Assembly: GCA_000827205.1 (NCBI GenBank)
Contig: KN832562.1
Location: 248,001 to 312,000 of the forward strand
Origin: Plicaturopsis crispa FD-325 SS-3
Taxonomy: Eukaryota; Basidiomycota; Agaricomycetes; Amylocorticiales; Amylocorticiaceae
Length of the DNA: 64,000 nt
Direction: 5' to 3'
The position numbers and the translations under genes are program-made. Below, one piece after another: positions 33,417 to 45,196 of the stretch; within the stretch, counting starts at the first letter, position 1; each line of letters starts with the position of its first letter. A model generated the notes under the pieces. That model was not told the origin of the DNA. It made no database searches and saw only the letters and a list, made by a program, of their open reading frames with translations.

Positions 33417-35038
33417 TTAAGCGGCAGTAGGTGCGGCGGGTGCATTGGTAGTGGTATAATCCTGCGACACGATAAGACAAGGTCAGCAACATGACTCAGG
33501 GTAGAAAAAGTAGCAACGAACCTCCATCTCAGCATCGAGGTCAGCGGCGGTCTTCGGAGGCCTGTCACTCTTGCCGCCACGACCCTTTCCACCAGCACCC
33601 CTAGCACCCCTTCTCCCTCCACGACCAGCGGCAGTCCTGCAAACGAGAAAACACATGAGCCCAGTGTTGTGGGTGCATGATGGATGGAACACTGACCTAG
33701 CGCCTTGAGCAGCGTTTGCTGCGGGAGGCGGTGCGACGCGCGATGCGAGTGACGCGGGTGGGGCAGGCTTTCCGGGGTCAACGACGATTTCGATCTTCAT
33801 CGGGCGTTCTAGAGTGCGGTTGGCGTAGAGGTGATTTGTGTAGTGGCGGTTGTGATGGAGGGAGGGAGAGCAGAGGGAAAGAGTCAGTTGCCTGTTAAGT
33901 GGAGCGGGGATAGCAAGCAAAAAGGGAGGGTACGAGTAGAAGCAGTCAAAGGAGACTATAATGCGGGAGTCCAGGTCCAATCCGTTACCAGGGCGCTGCT
34001 TTCATGTCGTTGTGTACTTTGCCCGAGTCCGAGTGACGAGTACGAATCGAGTCTTCGCGCAAGTCGACAAGCAGCCATGCTGGTCACGTTCTCTGCAAGC
34101 GGTTAGGCGGTTCAGACCTCAACGCATCCACCCCCTCCTCATGCCTACATAAGCCACATCCGCATCCACCGCTACTCAGCTCTCGGTCCCACAGATGCAT
34201 CCAACGTGTCTTGCGAGCAACGTTGCCTGCCAAGGGTGTCATACCGAGGCAGGACAGTGATTTGCAAAGGTGATCAGACTTTGCAAACACCGGACATACT
34301 CGCGCTCTGACGAGTCGCCGAGCATCGAGAGATCACCGTGTCGTCCAGGCGAGGCAGCAGACGCGGATGGACCAATACAGAGCGAGATGCGAGCACAGGT
34401 GTTGAGAGCAGCGTCCCCGGCGAACGTAAAGGGTGCCCCATGTGCAGAAATGCAAGCTAACGAGAACGAGATGCAAGTGAAAGCAAGCGATACTAACTCC
34501 CATCGATGAGCCGGTTGTTGTACTGCTGGTACGCTTTGGTGCCGTCTCCTTTGTTGAAGAAGTGTACAGTTGCTACACCCTTCGACCGGCCGTTGCTGTC
34601 GTAATGAAGAGTTACATCACGGAGGCGGCCAACGGTAGTCTGGAAGAGCTCCTAAAAGACGACAAACGAGCCGGTCAGAGCCGTAAAAGTGTGGCAACAT
34701 GCAAAAACGACAAACCTTGACTTGGATTTCATTCACGTCTTGAGGAAGGTTGGATACGATGATCTTTTCGGCGGGAGAGGGGGACGCCTTTGCACCGTTG
34801 GCGGCGGGGACGTTGGCAGCGTGACGTGCACGCGCAGCGGGGCTCACAGCGGGTTTGCCGAGCACTTCAGCACGGGCACCTCCTGCACTACGGCGACCAG
34901 AACCACGACGAGCGCCCTTGGGACGGGTAGCGATGATCTAAATGTCGAAAAACAGGTACAAAGATGAGTATAATGTCGTGTGGCGTTTTTCGCCACGACA
35001 AGAAAAATGAGACGAACGTCGTCAAGAGACTTGTCCAT
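33417..35038 (-). CDS. YRA1: mRNA export adaptor Yra1/ALYREF
   Basis: Nuclear RNA-binding adaptor of the TREX complex that loads the export receptor onto mRNA. Starts MDKSLDDIIATRPK, the N-terminal UAP56/Sub2-binding box, split by an intron directly after the second Asp. The RRM follows: EKIIVSNLPQDVNEIQV with RNP2, then RLRDVTLHYDSNGRSKGVAT containing RNP1. After the RRM come a Pro/Ala stretch, an RGG-type GRGGRRGARGAGGKGRGG region and the C-terminal second Sub2-binding box, TAADLDAEMEDY. The intron at 33809-34497 is 689 nt, more than ten times the local norm; it splits the codon after RLIDG and restores GKRPMKIEIVV. An unusually large intron in this gene is also known from yeast YRA1, where it is needed for autoregulation; the same role here is inference. 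Confidence 0.95.
33809..34497 (-). other. 689-nt intron of Yra1/ALY gene
   Basis: Donor gttagtatcg, acceptor ctctag on the minus strand. No coding sequence, snoRNA box pair or repeat was recognised inside it. Other introns of the same gene are under 90 nt. Confidence 0.85.
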
Positions 35039-35380
35039 TTTGCTGATGATATTGAACAGGGAGAAGAAATGGACTGGACTGTGGGGAGGACGGCCGTAGG
35101 GTAGGACTGTACTGACGTGCGGGCGGTGGGGGCAGATGGTGGGAGGAACAAAGAGGGCGTCGAACAAAGCGCGTCGCACAGCTTGGCCTATTTACATAGT
35201 CCGCTGAGTTTGAACTCCGACAGGCGCTTGTTAGTGACAAGCCTTTTGCACGTTCCACACTTCTTTTGCTTGTCTCCTGCCAATCTATCACCGTATCATC
35301 TTCGTATCATCTATCTCGCGACGCGTACAGGCTTGCACGCACTCGGTCACAAATTTCAGCGCTCGAAATCCGACGCACGA
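35039..35380. promoter_or_regulatory. 342-bp divergent promoter region, YRA1 / RPC31
   Basis: The two genes start back to back at 35038 (minus) and 35381 (plus). The gap is pyrimidine-rich near the right end. No clear TATA box seen. Confidence 0.5.
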
Positions 35381-36311
35381 ATGTCTCGCGGTGGCAGAGG
35401 AGGTGGTCGGGGAGGCGGGCGGGGCGGGTTCGCAGGAGGAAGCAATATGCCTCCCATGGGCCTTACATTCGCCGATATCCAAGCCATGTCTCGGGAGGCC
35501 ACGGCACTGTACCCAGTGCGCGAATCAAATCATTGTTTCGATATTAGTCAAGGACTCAAGCACTTGTGTGTAGCCAATGGATCCATTGCCAGTGCTCACG
35601 ACGTACTCTGAGGAAGAGAAACGAATGTGTGAACTTCAGATCGGCTTTGCGACGCGGTTGAAGACATCGCAGTACTATGTCGTAGAAACAACAAAATCAA
35701 ATGGTAAGTACGCGTCTGCACGCGTTTTGCAAGGACTAACGAAAACTGTATAGAACTTCCTCGTTATTCTGATAAATATCGCCCTTCTCCTGCATCCCAA
35801 CCCACATTAAAACGGAAGGACCTCCACCAACCCTTCTTCCCTACAGAGATATTTGAAGGATATTTCAACCCCAAACGAAGACGAAAAGGTAGATAATTTA
35901 TATCAGTGGTCATAGGCCCTTAAATCTAACCACACCCGTAGTTGTAAAGAAGGTGGATCCAAAACGCATGAACATCGACGAAATGGCGGATGATGCAGAA
36001 GACCAGGTTCGGTTGACACGCCTTCTTTGCCCAGCTTATATTCTTACCTTTCATCCGCGTAGGAGAAATCTGGCGACGAGCGGTCAGACATAGGCTCGCA
36101 AGGGGTTGCCTCCGACTATGATGTCGATGAAGAATACGACAACGACTATGCCGAAAACTACTTCGACAACGGTGAGAATGACGACATGGACGATTTGGGT
36201 GGTGGTGGTGGCGGCGGCGATGAAGGAGGTGGAGGTACGCTTTCAATCATATTTGCGTCTTTTGCGCGTCGTTCACCTCACTAATCCCTTTTGCCAGGTG
36301 ATTATGATTAG
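35381..36311 (+). CDS. RPC31: RNA polymerase III subunit Rpc31 (RPC7)
   Basis: Pol III-specific subunit of the heterotrimer that recruits TFIIIB. The start at 35381 opens an RGG-like leader (MSRGGRGGGRGGGRGG), then PPMGLTFADIQAMSRE, the family's hallmark motif. Next are PLPVLTTYSEEEKRMCELQ and FFPTEIFEGYFNPKRRRK, both conserved in Rpc31. The protein ends in a strongly acidic tail (DYDVDEEYDNDYAENYFDN, then DDMDDL) and a glycine run. Five or six exons with introns of about 50-70 nt; the last exon is very short (GDYD, stop at 36311). All family parts are present. Confidence 0.93.
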
Positions 36312-36635
36312 ACACTATATATCGGCGCGGATTCAAATGGCAGTGCGCTCAGGCGAATTCCGACCCAACAAATGTATACTCAAGATGCTACAATATCATC
36401 TGTGGTAGTTTTCGGGCACTGAGAGCACCTCTCCCGAGTCACCTCCAATCCTCCCCGTTGGTTGCGTTTCGTTGACCATGAGCTGAATTATTTTGATCAC
36501 GTGTAGGACGCATCGTTGAAATCGCGACGGGTGGTGCAAGTCAACCGTCGTGCGTCTCTTCCTTCCCGCCGCGACAGTCTTTGTCTCCTGCACGCTCTTT
36601 CCTGTTCCATTCCCTTCTATTTTTCCCCGCAGACG
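36312..36635. other. Intergenic
   Basis: About 320 bp before the secreted-protein gene; the last 60 bases are pyrimidine-rich, as expected of a 5' leader. Confidence 0.5.
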
Positions 36636-37377
36636 ATGCGTTTCTCCCTAATCAACGCTTTTCTCCTCGCTGCAGTGCCGGTCGCTGTCTCCGCCTGCGA
36701 GGGCGAATGCATCGTCGGTATCACCAACGCCTTCCTCGGCAACTACACCCGCCCAATCCACACTGTGCTAGAAGAAGTCGTGCGTCCCGCTGTTAGCAGT
36801 TTTTTCACCGTGAAACTAACCAATATTTTCTTAGGGCTCTCAAATAGTCCACAAGCTTCTGCCGGACCACGCACACACCGCGGACCCGCTCACGTACCTG
36901 CACCCGCTGATCATCGCATACAACAACGAGTCCTACGCCGCCCTCGAAAACGCCATCTTTCCCTCGTACTTCCACGGCAAGTGCCAGCAAAACGGCGTCG
37001 ACCCCCCGGGCTGCCCGAACCCTGACTGCCCGGTCGTCTGCGGCACGCCCGGCTCGCTCGTGCACTTCTACCCGAAGTTGCGCGAGATCGCATTCGAGGA
37101 GACGCAGAAGCTCCTGAAGAAGCTTGGATCGCCCGGGTCGAGCGCGTACAAGATGATAGAGCGGTCCATCGTGGACGATGCAAAGACGACCGCGGAGCGC
37201 CGGGCTTATCCCCGTTCCGCTGCCCTCTACAGGCGGGACAATGTCCAGGCAGGCTTAGAGGAAATCATGGGCCAAATCCCGGAGCTGCTGGCAAAGGCGT
37301 GCTCGGGGAAATCGAAGGGGCTTTCGGCGTGCAGCTGGGAGGTTGCGATGAAGGAGTTTATCTTGAGCTGGCCTTGA
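36636..37377 (+). CDS. Small secreted protein, unknown function
   Basis: Not assigned to a family. Two exons joined by a 57-nt intron (about 36780-36835) give about 228 residues. The signal peptide is clear: MRFSLINAFLLAAVPVAVSA, with cleavage expected before CEGECIVG. The mature part has an N-glycosylation site (NYTR), a central cysteine cluster (GKCQQNGVDPPGCPNPDCPV, continued by VCGT) and a helical C-terminal half ending KEFILSWP. Paired cysteines suggest disulfides. No catalytic motif seen. The type is common in Agaricomycetes as lineage-restricted secreted proteins. Confidence 0.82.
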
Positions 37378-37791
37378 GACGATCGGAAACTCTTCCTCCG
37401 CGTATACCCATATACCTGTAGCCTTATATTCGCATGGTGATGCGTTTCGTTTCGTATTCTTCGTGCTAGCCTCAACTACTTGGCCTCGACGCCGTTGTTT
37501 TTGCGCGGAGGGTGTTCACGAGATCCGAGATCCGACTGTATACCTCCGTCACCGTTCCCTGCAGCCGCCTGTAGATTCTGCATATTTCTCCAACCCCTGC
37601 TTTCTGCTACATTTCGATCCTGGCTGCGAACAGCAACGGCCCCAGCCTTCCTTAAATTTGAGGTCCAGGGAGCGTGCTTTCACGGCCCTAATACTATCTT
37701 TTGCAAACCGCGCATCCAGGGTGTGTGTGGCATCCCCGCCGCCCGGACACCTCTATTATCGCATATATACACTGCACGCGCGTAGCTAACC
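37378..37791. other. Intergenic, upstream of CNH-less Vps39-like gene
   Basis: About 410 bp. Two overlapping open frames (37463-37789, 37480-37785) show no resemblance to a CNH propeller. It holds a TATA-like box near its right end. Confidence 0.55.
37763..37769 (+). promoter_or_regulatory. TATA-like box (ATATATA)
   Basis: Lies 23-29 bp upstream of the ATG at 37792. It could set transcription start at or just after this codon, which matters for the choice of start in the truncated gene. Confidence 0.4.
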
Positions 37792-40594
37792 ATGCCGCTG
37801 CGACAGTCGACGTTTCCGCGCTCGGGAGTACTGGTTCTTGGGCCAAACTCGGTCCAATCACTATTGCCGTCAACATTAATATCACAGGCGGAATCGCTGC
37901 TGGAAAGCCATAGGATCGAGGAGGCGACCCAGTTGGCAGACCAACAATGGAAAAGGCTGCAAGGAAAGCCTGCTATGGACAGTGACGAGGTGAGCTGCAG
38001 CGTGCGATTGTTCCAGGACAGCTGCTAACGCCACCAGTCCGACGAGTTGCAATATGTGTACCAGCGGATAGGATTCCAATGCCTCGGGGAGACCCTCTTT
38101 GAAGACGCTGGTAGAGCCTTGTTTGCTGGAGAGCTTGACCCGCGTATCCTGGTCAGCTACTTCCCTGAACTCCGCGGCTCCCTTTTCGAGCCCACCGATG
38201 CACTCGACGTGTTCGCGGGTGTCGCGGAACACATGCCTCCAGAGGCATCAATAGACGACCTAAGTGAGTCTCTTCGTTCGTTGTGCGGTCGCGGTTCGCG
38301 GTTCTTCAGGCCCCCCCTCACTCGTCCTTTCTCATCGCCGACCTCACCTCCCTTTTGACATATGTTCTTCTCTCCGCGCACGTTCCCGTTGGAACTGATC
38401 TCAGTTGTGGCCAACCTAGTCCGGAATTACTCGCCCCATCTGTCGCCCAACACACGCTCTGCCCCGTCGACGGCTGAACTGCGCAAGATCCTCGGGTTCG
38501 CCGCGAACGACATGCTCGAGCTCTTCCTACGCAAGTCCCGTACTCGCCAGCCAGAGCAGCAGAAGGGAAACGCGGTTCGTCCTGACCATCTCTGCAGTCA
38601 CCGATTCCTTATGTTTTACAGGTCGTCGATACTGTCCTCGCGAAATTACTTTCCGAGTCTGAGAAGACTACGGACTTGTACAATCTCATTCAAGAGAAGA
38701 ACAGCATCGTTCTTTCCGAGATCGAGCCTGTTCTCAAACGTACAGGCCAATATAACGCGTTATGCATGATATACCGTCAACGCGGCGACGACGAGAAGTT
38801 GTTGGAGACGTGGTCGAAGTGGGTCTCCTGTCTCGCTCTCAATGGACGCCGAGCCTAATTGCGATGCTTACAGACTTGTGGACGGGGAGTGGACGGACGA
38901 GGACATTGCGGAGCCGCTTACAGAAATGTTTACGCTGCTCAGCGCGCGCCGCGATCGAGCCCTGACACAACGATGGGGCATATGGCTAACCAAGCACGAT
39001 CCAGAGCGTGCATTGAAAGTCAGTGTCTGAATAATCTTTTTCCCTGTCCACGTTCTGACATATTCTCGGCCACAAGCTCATCACTTCTCGAGATTCTTCC
39101 GCGCGACGGAAGACTGGGAATGACGGCGACGATGTCGCCCTGCTGCAGCAGATTCGCGACGTCAATGTGGATGCTGGGGCGCAGTTCCTAGAGCACTTGG
39201 TGCTACAGAAGCGGAGTACGGTTCGTACATTCCGTTACTCTAGCACGGGTTGCGTATTGATATTTTTGCTTCTATTCCACGCCAGAGTCGTGAACTCCAT
39301 GCAGAACTGGCTAATGCATACGTTGGCCAGCTAGCTGCGTGTCTTGCCGACTCGTCGACTTCGAAGCTCTGGCGCGCTAAAGGTGCAAGCCCTTTTCAAT
39401 ATGACATCGTATCTTTGCTTACCGTTCCTGGTTGCCTTTAGCGTCTTCCTATGCCTCAAGTCGTAATGAGAGCTCGTTCCTGTCATACTTTGCGTCAACA
39501 ACGCCGGAATCTGAACACAAACGCGTACGGTTAAAAACAGCATTATTCCTCCAAGGTTCTGCGCTCTACGATGTCGGTGTTGTCCGCGAGCGATTGACCG
39601 AACACCGGAAAATATTGAGCCTTGAGATGGCCATTCTCGACGGCAAGGTACGGTTCACTACGCAACAGCGAATGCAATTTCTCATGCAATCTGTAGCTCG
39701 GAAACCACCGCGACGCGCTCGCAATCCTCGTGCATGATCTACATGATGCAACCTCCGCAGAAGCCTACTGTACACTTGGAGGAGAGGTCATACCGGGTAA
39801 AACCGCGCAGGCCATCGGGGAGAAATACGGCCTGCAGCTGTGGTCGGGCGCATTTTTTTCGCCTCCGTCCTCTGGCAAGAACAAGAGTGGGGCCACGGCG
39901 ATGTTGCGGCAGCAAAGTGTGGACGAAGGCCTGAAAAGGGAGCTTCTCAAGATACTTCTCGAGGTGTACATGCGTGGCGGGTAAGTTTTATCTACGCTAT
40001 CGTTCTTGTGAAGCCCGTTGATGAAGTCTGGTCGCGCACAGGGAAAGCACCGCTGACCGGACTGCCCATTTATTGAACTCGCAAGCGATGAATCTTGACG
40101 TCGTCGATGTAAGCCATATGTCAAAATCCCCCGACCTAGCATTTTCCTTACGCTATTGGTTTAGGTCATATCCCTTGTTCCGCCAAACTGGCCTCTGACG
40201 GTTGTGTCTTCATTTCTTGCTCGGTCGTTCCGTAGAACGCTACATACAAGACACGAGGGTCAAATCATCAAAGCGATCAGCGCGGGGCAAAATCTAGAGG
40301 TTACTTCATTTTTCTTCCGCGCCAGATGTTACATACTGATTATCGTGATGTAAGGTCGCTGATCGTACTTGGCTCGTGCTGCGAGAACAAGGCGCCTTGG
40401 TTGAAGAGGCCGATGAGGAAGATGGCGACGGCGACGATGGCCAGCACTACGACGAGAAGGATGGCATCGTCGCCGAGAAAGTCGCACTCCAGCTTCAGGA
40501 CATGTCGACGCCCACGCACGACTTGACGGAGACAGCATTAAAATCTGTACCGCACGATTTAGACACGGGGGACGATACGCGTATAGGAACATGA
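37792..40594 (+). CDS. Vps39/Vam6/TGFBRAP1-like tethering-complex subunit lacking the CNH domain
   Basis: HOPS/CORVET-type subunit acting in Rab-dependent fusion at endosomes and vacuole. About ten exons encode the alpha-solenoid part: FPRSGVLVLGPNSVQSLLP and SLLESHRIEEATQLADQQ, then RIGFQCLGETLFEDAGRALF, DPRILVSYFPEL (Vps39 domain 1), and LEMAILDGKLGNHRDALAIL with SLVPPNWPLTVVSSFLARS and IIKAISAGQNLEV (domain 2). Full-length relatives have a roughly 400-residue CNH propeller first; here the solenoid starts almost at the ATG, and only 414 bp separate it from the previous gene. An in-frame TAG lies directly upstream of the ATG. A C-terminal zinc-finger motif was not seen either; the end is acidic (VEEADEEDGDGDD). 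The solenoid frame is intact, so the truncation is confined to the 5' side. Confidence 0.85.
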
Positions 40595-41263
40595 TTCGTG
40601 AGCACGGATGGGTCTACTCTATTTAATGCAATATTTCCTTGGAACGGAGGCTTAAATCGCTGCTTTATCTCATGTACAGGCGAAAGCATAATGCCTTGCG
40701 CTATCCAAGCGCTATCTGCTACTTATCCATGATGTCATGTCCTACCGGCGACAGCCATTCCTTCATGTCCAGAGTCTGTTGACGGACCGTCATCCGCAGG
40801 CACGTATGACTGCACGACCGTGCGCTGCTCAGATTCCGGCCTGTCTGCGCCTGGGCACGGACGGGGACGGGCGGCGCCACTGCGAGGAAACTGAGGTCAG
40901 TTGTCGGATAAAACTCAAAAGGACGAGTTTTGTGAAGTTGCTTCAATGCATCGTATCGATGGCTTGTCGATGGCTATTGAGAGACCTACTTAGAGGAAAC
41001 TGAAAAGTTGAGCATAAAAGGGCGTCGGAGGGCGGCGACCTCATATATGATGCAGGCAGATCAGCGATAGAAGAAACAGGGGTTAATTCTGGGCCTTTCC
41101 CGAAGACAGAGTTGCTATACCTCTTGACCTTGGACCACGACTATCCATATTCGCCCTTTCCTTCTCATAAACAAGCAATCCTTAGATCTGATAGCTGACA
41201 CTATAAATTACTATAGAAACCTGCGCATTCGTCGCGTTAACTCCTTCACTTTCTTCCCTCTCC
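40595..41263. other. Intergenic, promoter of TPS2
   Basis: About 670 bp. Contains a TATA-like box and one AGGGG element near 41078 that could be a stress-response element; a single pentamer is weak evidence. Confidence 0.5.
41202..41208 (+). promoter_or_regulatory. TATA-like box (TATAAAT)
   Basis: Lies 56-62 bp upstream of the TPS2 start codon. Confidence 0.45.
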
Positions 41264-44200
41264 ATGGACAGCTTCTCTGAGCCATACATTCGCATCGGCG
41301 ACGAGATCAGCATCGACGAGGTCCGCGCACAGGTCCGCGCGCTCGAGGATGAGCATCGCGCCCATGGAATCACCCTGTCTGGCCGAGTCCTGCACGTCTG
41401 TCATTATCTCCCCGTAACCGCTACTTTGAATACCCGGGCAGGCGTCCTTAGTCCGCCTGCAACGCCTCCCTCTAAGACCACGGACGTGCCGTCGAGTCCG
41501 ACTACCGAGACAGCGACGACCAGCGCGGATGCAGCGAGTGCTGTGAAATCCGAGGTCTCGTCGCCATGGGCGCTTGCCCCGCGATACGGGCACGCCGCAA
41601 TGATCTCTGGCATTCGTTCACTCTCTGCAACGCACGAGCAACTCATCATAGGTTGGACGGGAGACATTCAGTCTGGTACACCGGGCGAGAAGGTCCTCTC
41701 CAACTCTGTCTCACAGGAGGAACGTGACGCCCTAGACGTTGCTCTTGCCACATACCAACCGCGCGAAGCCGATCCCGACGACGATAAGAAAACCGTGTAC
41801 GTGCCTGTCTGGCAGGACGACAAAGTCGCACACGGTCACTACGACGGGTATTGCAAACAAAGTGAGTGGCCGTTTCTCATCCCTCGACGATTATCTATCG
41901 GAGATCGTGTCCGCCTTACGTCCTGACACTTTCCCTTGCTGTCCCTGTGATACGCTCGCTTTGAGGCGATCACATTCTCTTATTCATCTCCCTTATCGTT
42001 CAACGAGCTACGATGTTATCGTCTTTACTTTCGGGCGCGTTTGTTGAGGCGGTTCGGAGCATGGGACTTGTGTGTTGCATTCAATTCTGTCACGTTCGCC
42101 GGGTCTCGCTGTTTCATCGTTGCTTTTTTTCCCCTGCGCGTCTCCCATGACATTCTAGGCACTCCTTTTTGTCAGATTCCTTAGACGCGTAACACGGTGC
42201 CTCTGCGATTCGAGGTACACAGCTTGCATTCGGTTGTTTGGTTTCATCGACTAGGCAGCTGGTCCGCGATGGGCGAGTCGTATTCTCCGGACCGCTTCGG
42301 CCCTTCGTCTTCTTCGTTCTCACTGTCGCGTTCTCCGCGCATATGAGAAGAATTGCTTATACTGTACATCTCACGTCTGCTGCCCTCGGCCCGTCTCTCT
42401 CATGTGAATAGCACTGACCAACATCTATAACAGCTCTCTGGCCTCTCTTCCACTACCTCTTATGGCAAGACGTCGCGACCGAGTATTCTTCCGCAGATGC
42501 ACCCTGGTCTGCGTACGAGTCCGCCAATGCTGCGTTTGCGCGGCGTATTGCGGACGTGTACCGTCCGGGCGACCTGGTCTGGGTGCACGACTACCACCTA
42601 CTTCTTGTGCCTAAGCTCCTGCGGCAGCTCGTCCCGGAAGCTGTCATAGGTCTCTTTATGCACACCCCGTTCCCAAGCAGCGAGGTCTTCAGATGCCTGC
42701 CGAGACGGAAGGAGATTCTGGATGGCATGTTGGGTGCGAATCTGGTTTGCTTCCAGGTGCGTGGTCTAGATCCTGTAAGCGCCGCAATCGTATACCCAAT
42801 ACTTATTTTTGCGTTGTGTTTTATCTCATGTCACCGCTAGACTTACTCGTATTCGCGCCATTTCACGTCGACTTGTGTCCGGGTGTGTGGATACGAAATT
42901 AGCGCACGCGGAATCGACAACCAAGGACATGTCACCGCTATCATGCACTGTCCCGTTGGAATCGATGCCGAGCGCGTAGCACGCGATACCCTGCGTCCGG
43001 GCATCGAACCCAAGATCGACGCGCTCCGTACACTGTATGAAGGCAAGAAAATCATCGTTGGCCGTGACAAGCTTGATGTCGTGAAGGGTGTTATTCAAAA
43101 GGTAAGAAAATACTCGTTAGTGCAACTTTGTAACGCTGACGAACATCCCGTATTGCATAGCTTCGCGCTTTTGAAAAGCTCCTAGCCGACTACCCCGAGT
43201 GGATCGGCAATGTTGTTCTCATACAGGTGACATCCCCCGCGCTGACCGACTCGCCCAAATTGGAGCGGCAAGTCTCTGAGCTGGTCGCTCATATCAACGG
43301 CGAGTACGGTTCGCTGGATTTCATTCCTGTGCATCACTAGTAAGTGGGCCAATCGCATTCTCCGCGCGCTCTACCTGATGCAATCCTACCTCCGTAGCCA
43401 TCAAACTCTGAAGAAGGACGAATTCTACGCCCTCCTATCTGTCGCCGACTTGGGCGTAATCACGCCGCTGAGGGACGGGATGAACACAACGTCGATGGAG
43501 TTCGTGATTGCGCAGGAGAAGACGAAGAAGAGCCCGCTCGTCTTGAGTGAGTTCATGGGCATTTCGCAACACATGTCCGAAGCCCTCCAAGTAAACCCTT
43601 GGAATTTAAACGTACGCCACATCTTTTCAACCGATGCTTTTCAGTCTCTGACACCGCCCTGCCTACAGGACGTCGCTGCAGCCATGAACCGCGGTCTATT
43701 GATGTCCGACGAGGAGAAGAATGAACGGAATGCGAAATTATACACGGTCGTCACCACGCACACGTCCCACACATGGGCGGCTGTTCTTGTGAAGATGCTC
43801 CTCGGCCAGATCAACAGCCAAACCGTCGCCCGCCACACGCCCTACATCCCGAAGGAACACCTCGAGGGCCATTACCGCAACGCGAAGAAGCGGCTGTTCC
43901 TGTTCGATTATGACGGCACCCTCGCGCCGATTGTGAAGATGCCCAGCATGGCGGTTCCATCGGAGAAGACTCTCGAGGCCCTCGCTGCGCTCACGGCCGA
44001 TCCGAAGAACTTGGTCTACATCATTTCGGGGCGAGACCAGCAGTTCTTGGAGACGCACCTTGGCCACTTCAAGAACCTGGGCATGTCGGCCGAGCACGGC
44101 GCATTCATGCGCGAAGCTGGGGTACAGGAGTGGACGAGTTTCACGGAGTCCTTGGATATGGACTGGATGGGCGAGGTCCAGGAGATCTTCAAATACTACA

Positions 44201-44967
44201 CGGAGGTTTGTGCCATTCGACGATCTTTGTGAGCATCTTTTCGTTGACATAACTTGATATAGCGTACCACCGGCAGTCATATAGAGATGAAGAAGAGCTC
44301 GATTACCTGGCATTACCGTGGCGCTGATCCCGAGTGGGGGTGAGTGACTTGCATCATCAATCGTCGATGACGACTGACCGACTTGGCTTGCAGTCAATTC
44401 CAGTGCCGACAATGCCAAGATCTCCTGGAGAACAACGTGGCGCACAAACGGCCGATTGAAGGTCAGTAGTATCTGTGCCTTCGCTTTCCAATTGCGAGTA
44501 TTGACATCTTGTTCAGTGCTCGTCGGGAAGAAGAATCTCGAGGTTCGGCCCATTGCTGTCAACAAGGTGTGTACTATATCGATGGCGAATAAACCACGCT
44601 CTTACACTCCATGCAGGGCGAAATCGTGAAGCGCATACTGTACAAAAACCCAGACTCAGACTTCATCTTCTGCGCCGGCGACGACAAGACAGACGAGGAC
44701 ATGTTCAGGGCGCTCCTGTTATTCCCCGGCGGTGCAACGAAAGCAACAATGGAGGCCCCGCTCGCTGTCACCCTGATCGACAAGGATGCGGTCCTGGAGC
44801 CTGTAGAGCTCGCTATCGCGCCGGACTCGGTCTTCACTACTGCTGTCGGAAGCGCCAACAAACGGACACTGGCGTCTTGGCACCTTACGAACCCCGAGGA
44901 GATCGTTGACCATATGCTTCACCTCGTATCGGACACGGCCGACGCCAGCTCGAAGAGCAACTTGTAG
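41264..44967 (+). CDS. TPS2: Trehalose-6-phosphate phosphatase (Tps2), GT20 plus HAD domains
   Basis: Removes the phosphate from trehalose-6-phosphate in the trehalose synthase complex. The start at 41264 gives MDSFSEPYIRIGDE. The N-terminal GT20-like half shows DLVWVHDYHLLLVPKLLR, GLFMHTPFPSSEVFRCLPRR and VGRDKLDVVKGVIQKL; in Tps2 proteins this half is structural. The C-terminal HAD phosphatase half has all catalytic motifs: RLFLFDYDGTLAP with the nucleophile Asp, VYIISGRD, and FCAGDDKTDEDMF with the metal-binding acids. About nine introns, mostly 50-70 nt, but the first (41862-42433) is 572 nt. Splicing it joins DGYCKQ to TLWPLFHYLLW, which is conserved, so the junction is firm. Trehalose supports stress tolerance and carbon storage. 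Confidence 0.96.
41862..42433 (+). other. 572-nt first intron of TPS2
   Basis: Donor gtgagt and acceptor ataacag. The interior is pyrimidine-rich with many stops in all frames. No gene or repeat recognised in it. Confidence 0.85.
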
Positions 44968-45188
44968 GCCGCGCATAGATGGGACGCGCAGTAGAATTCA
45001 TTCATTCTTTCGCTTTCGGGATTTCATGGACTCATCATAATCGGTAGTGGTCTTGGAGCTAGATATTCTGCTTTTTCTAGTTTTGCACCACTTCGCTCTG
45101 TACATGTACTTAGAATATTCACGCGCGCTGAGTATGGTCGAAGCTTGACGGTAAAGAAAACCAATTTGTATTTTGTTTTTTATTCACA

Positions 45189-45196
45189 GACTCGGT
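45189..45196. repeat. 8-bp target-site duplication, left copy (GACTCGGT)
   Basis: Identical to 46119-46126 on the other side of the element. Confidence 0.88.

Noticed and set aside
43738-44565. 275-codon minus-strand open frame
   Set aside because: Antisense of the Tps2 phosphatase domain.
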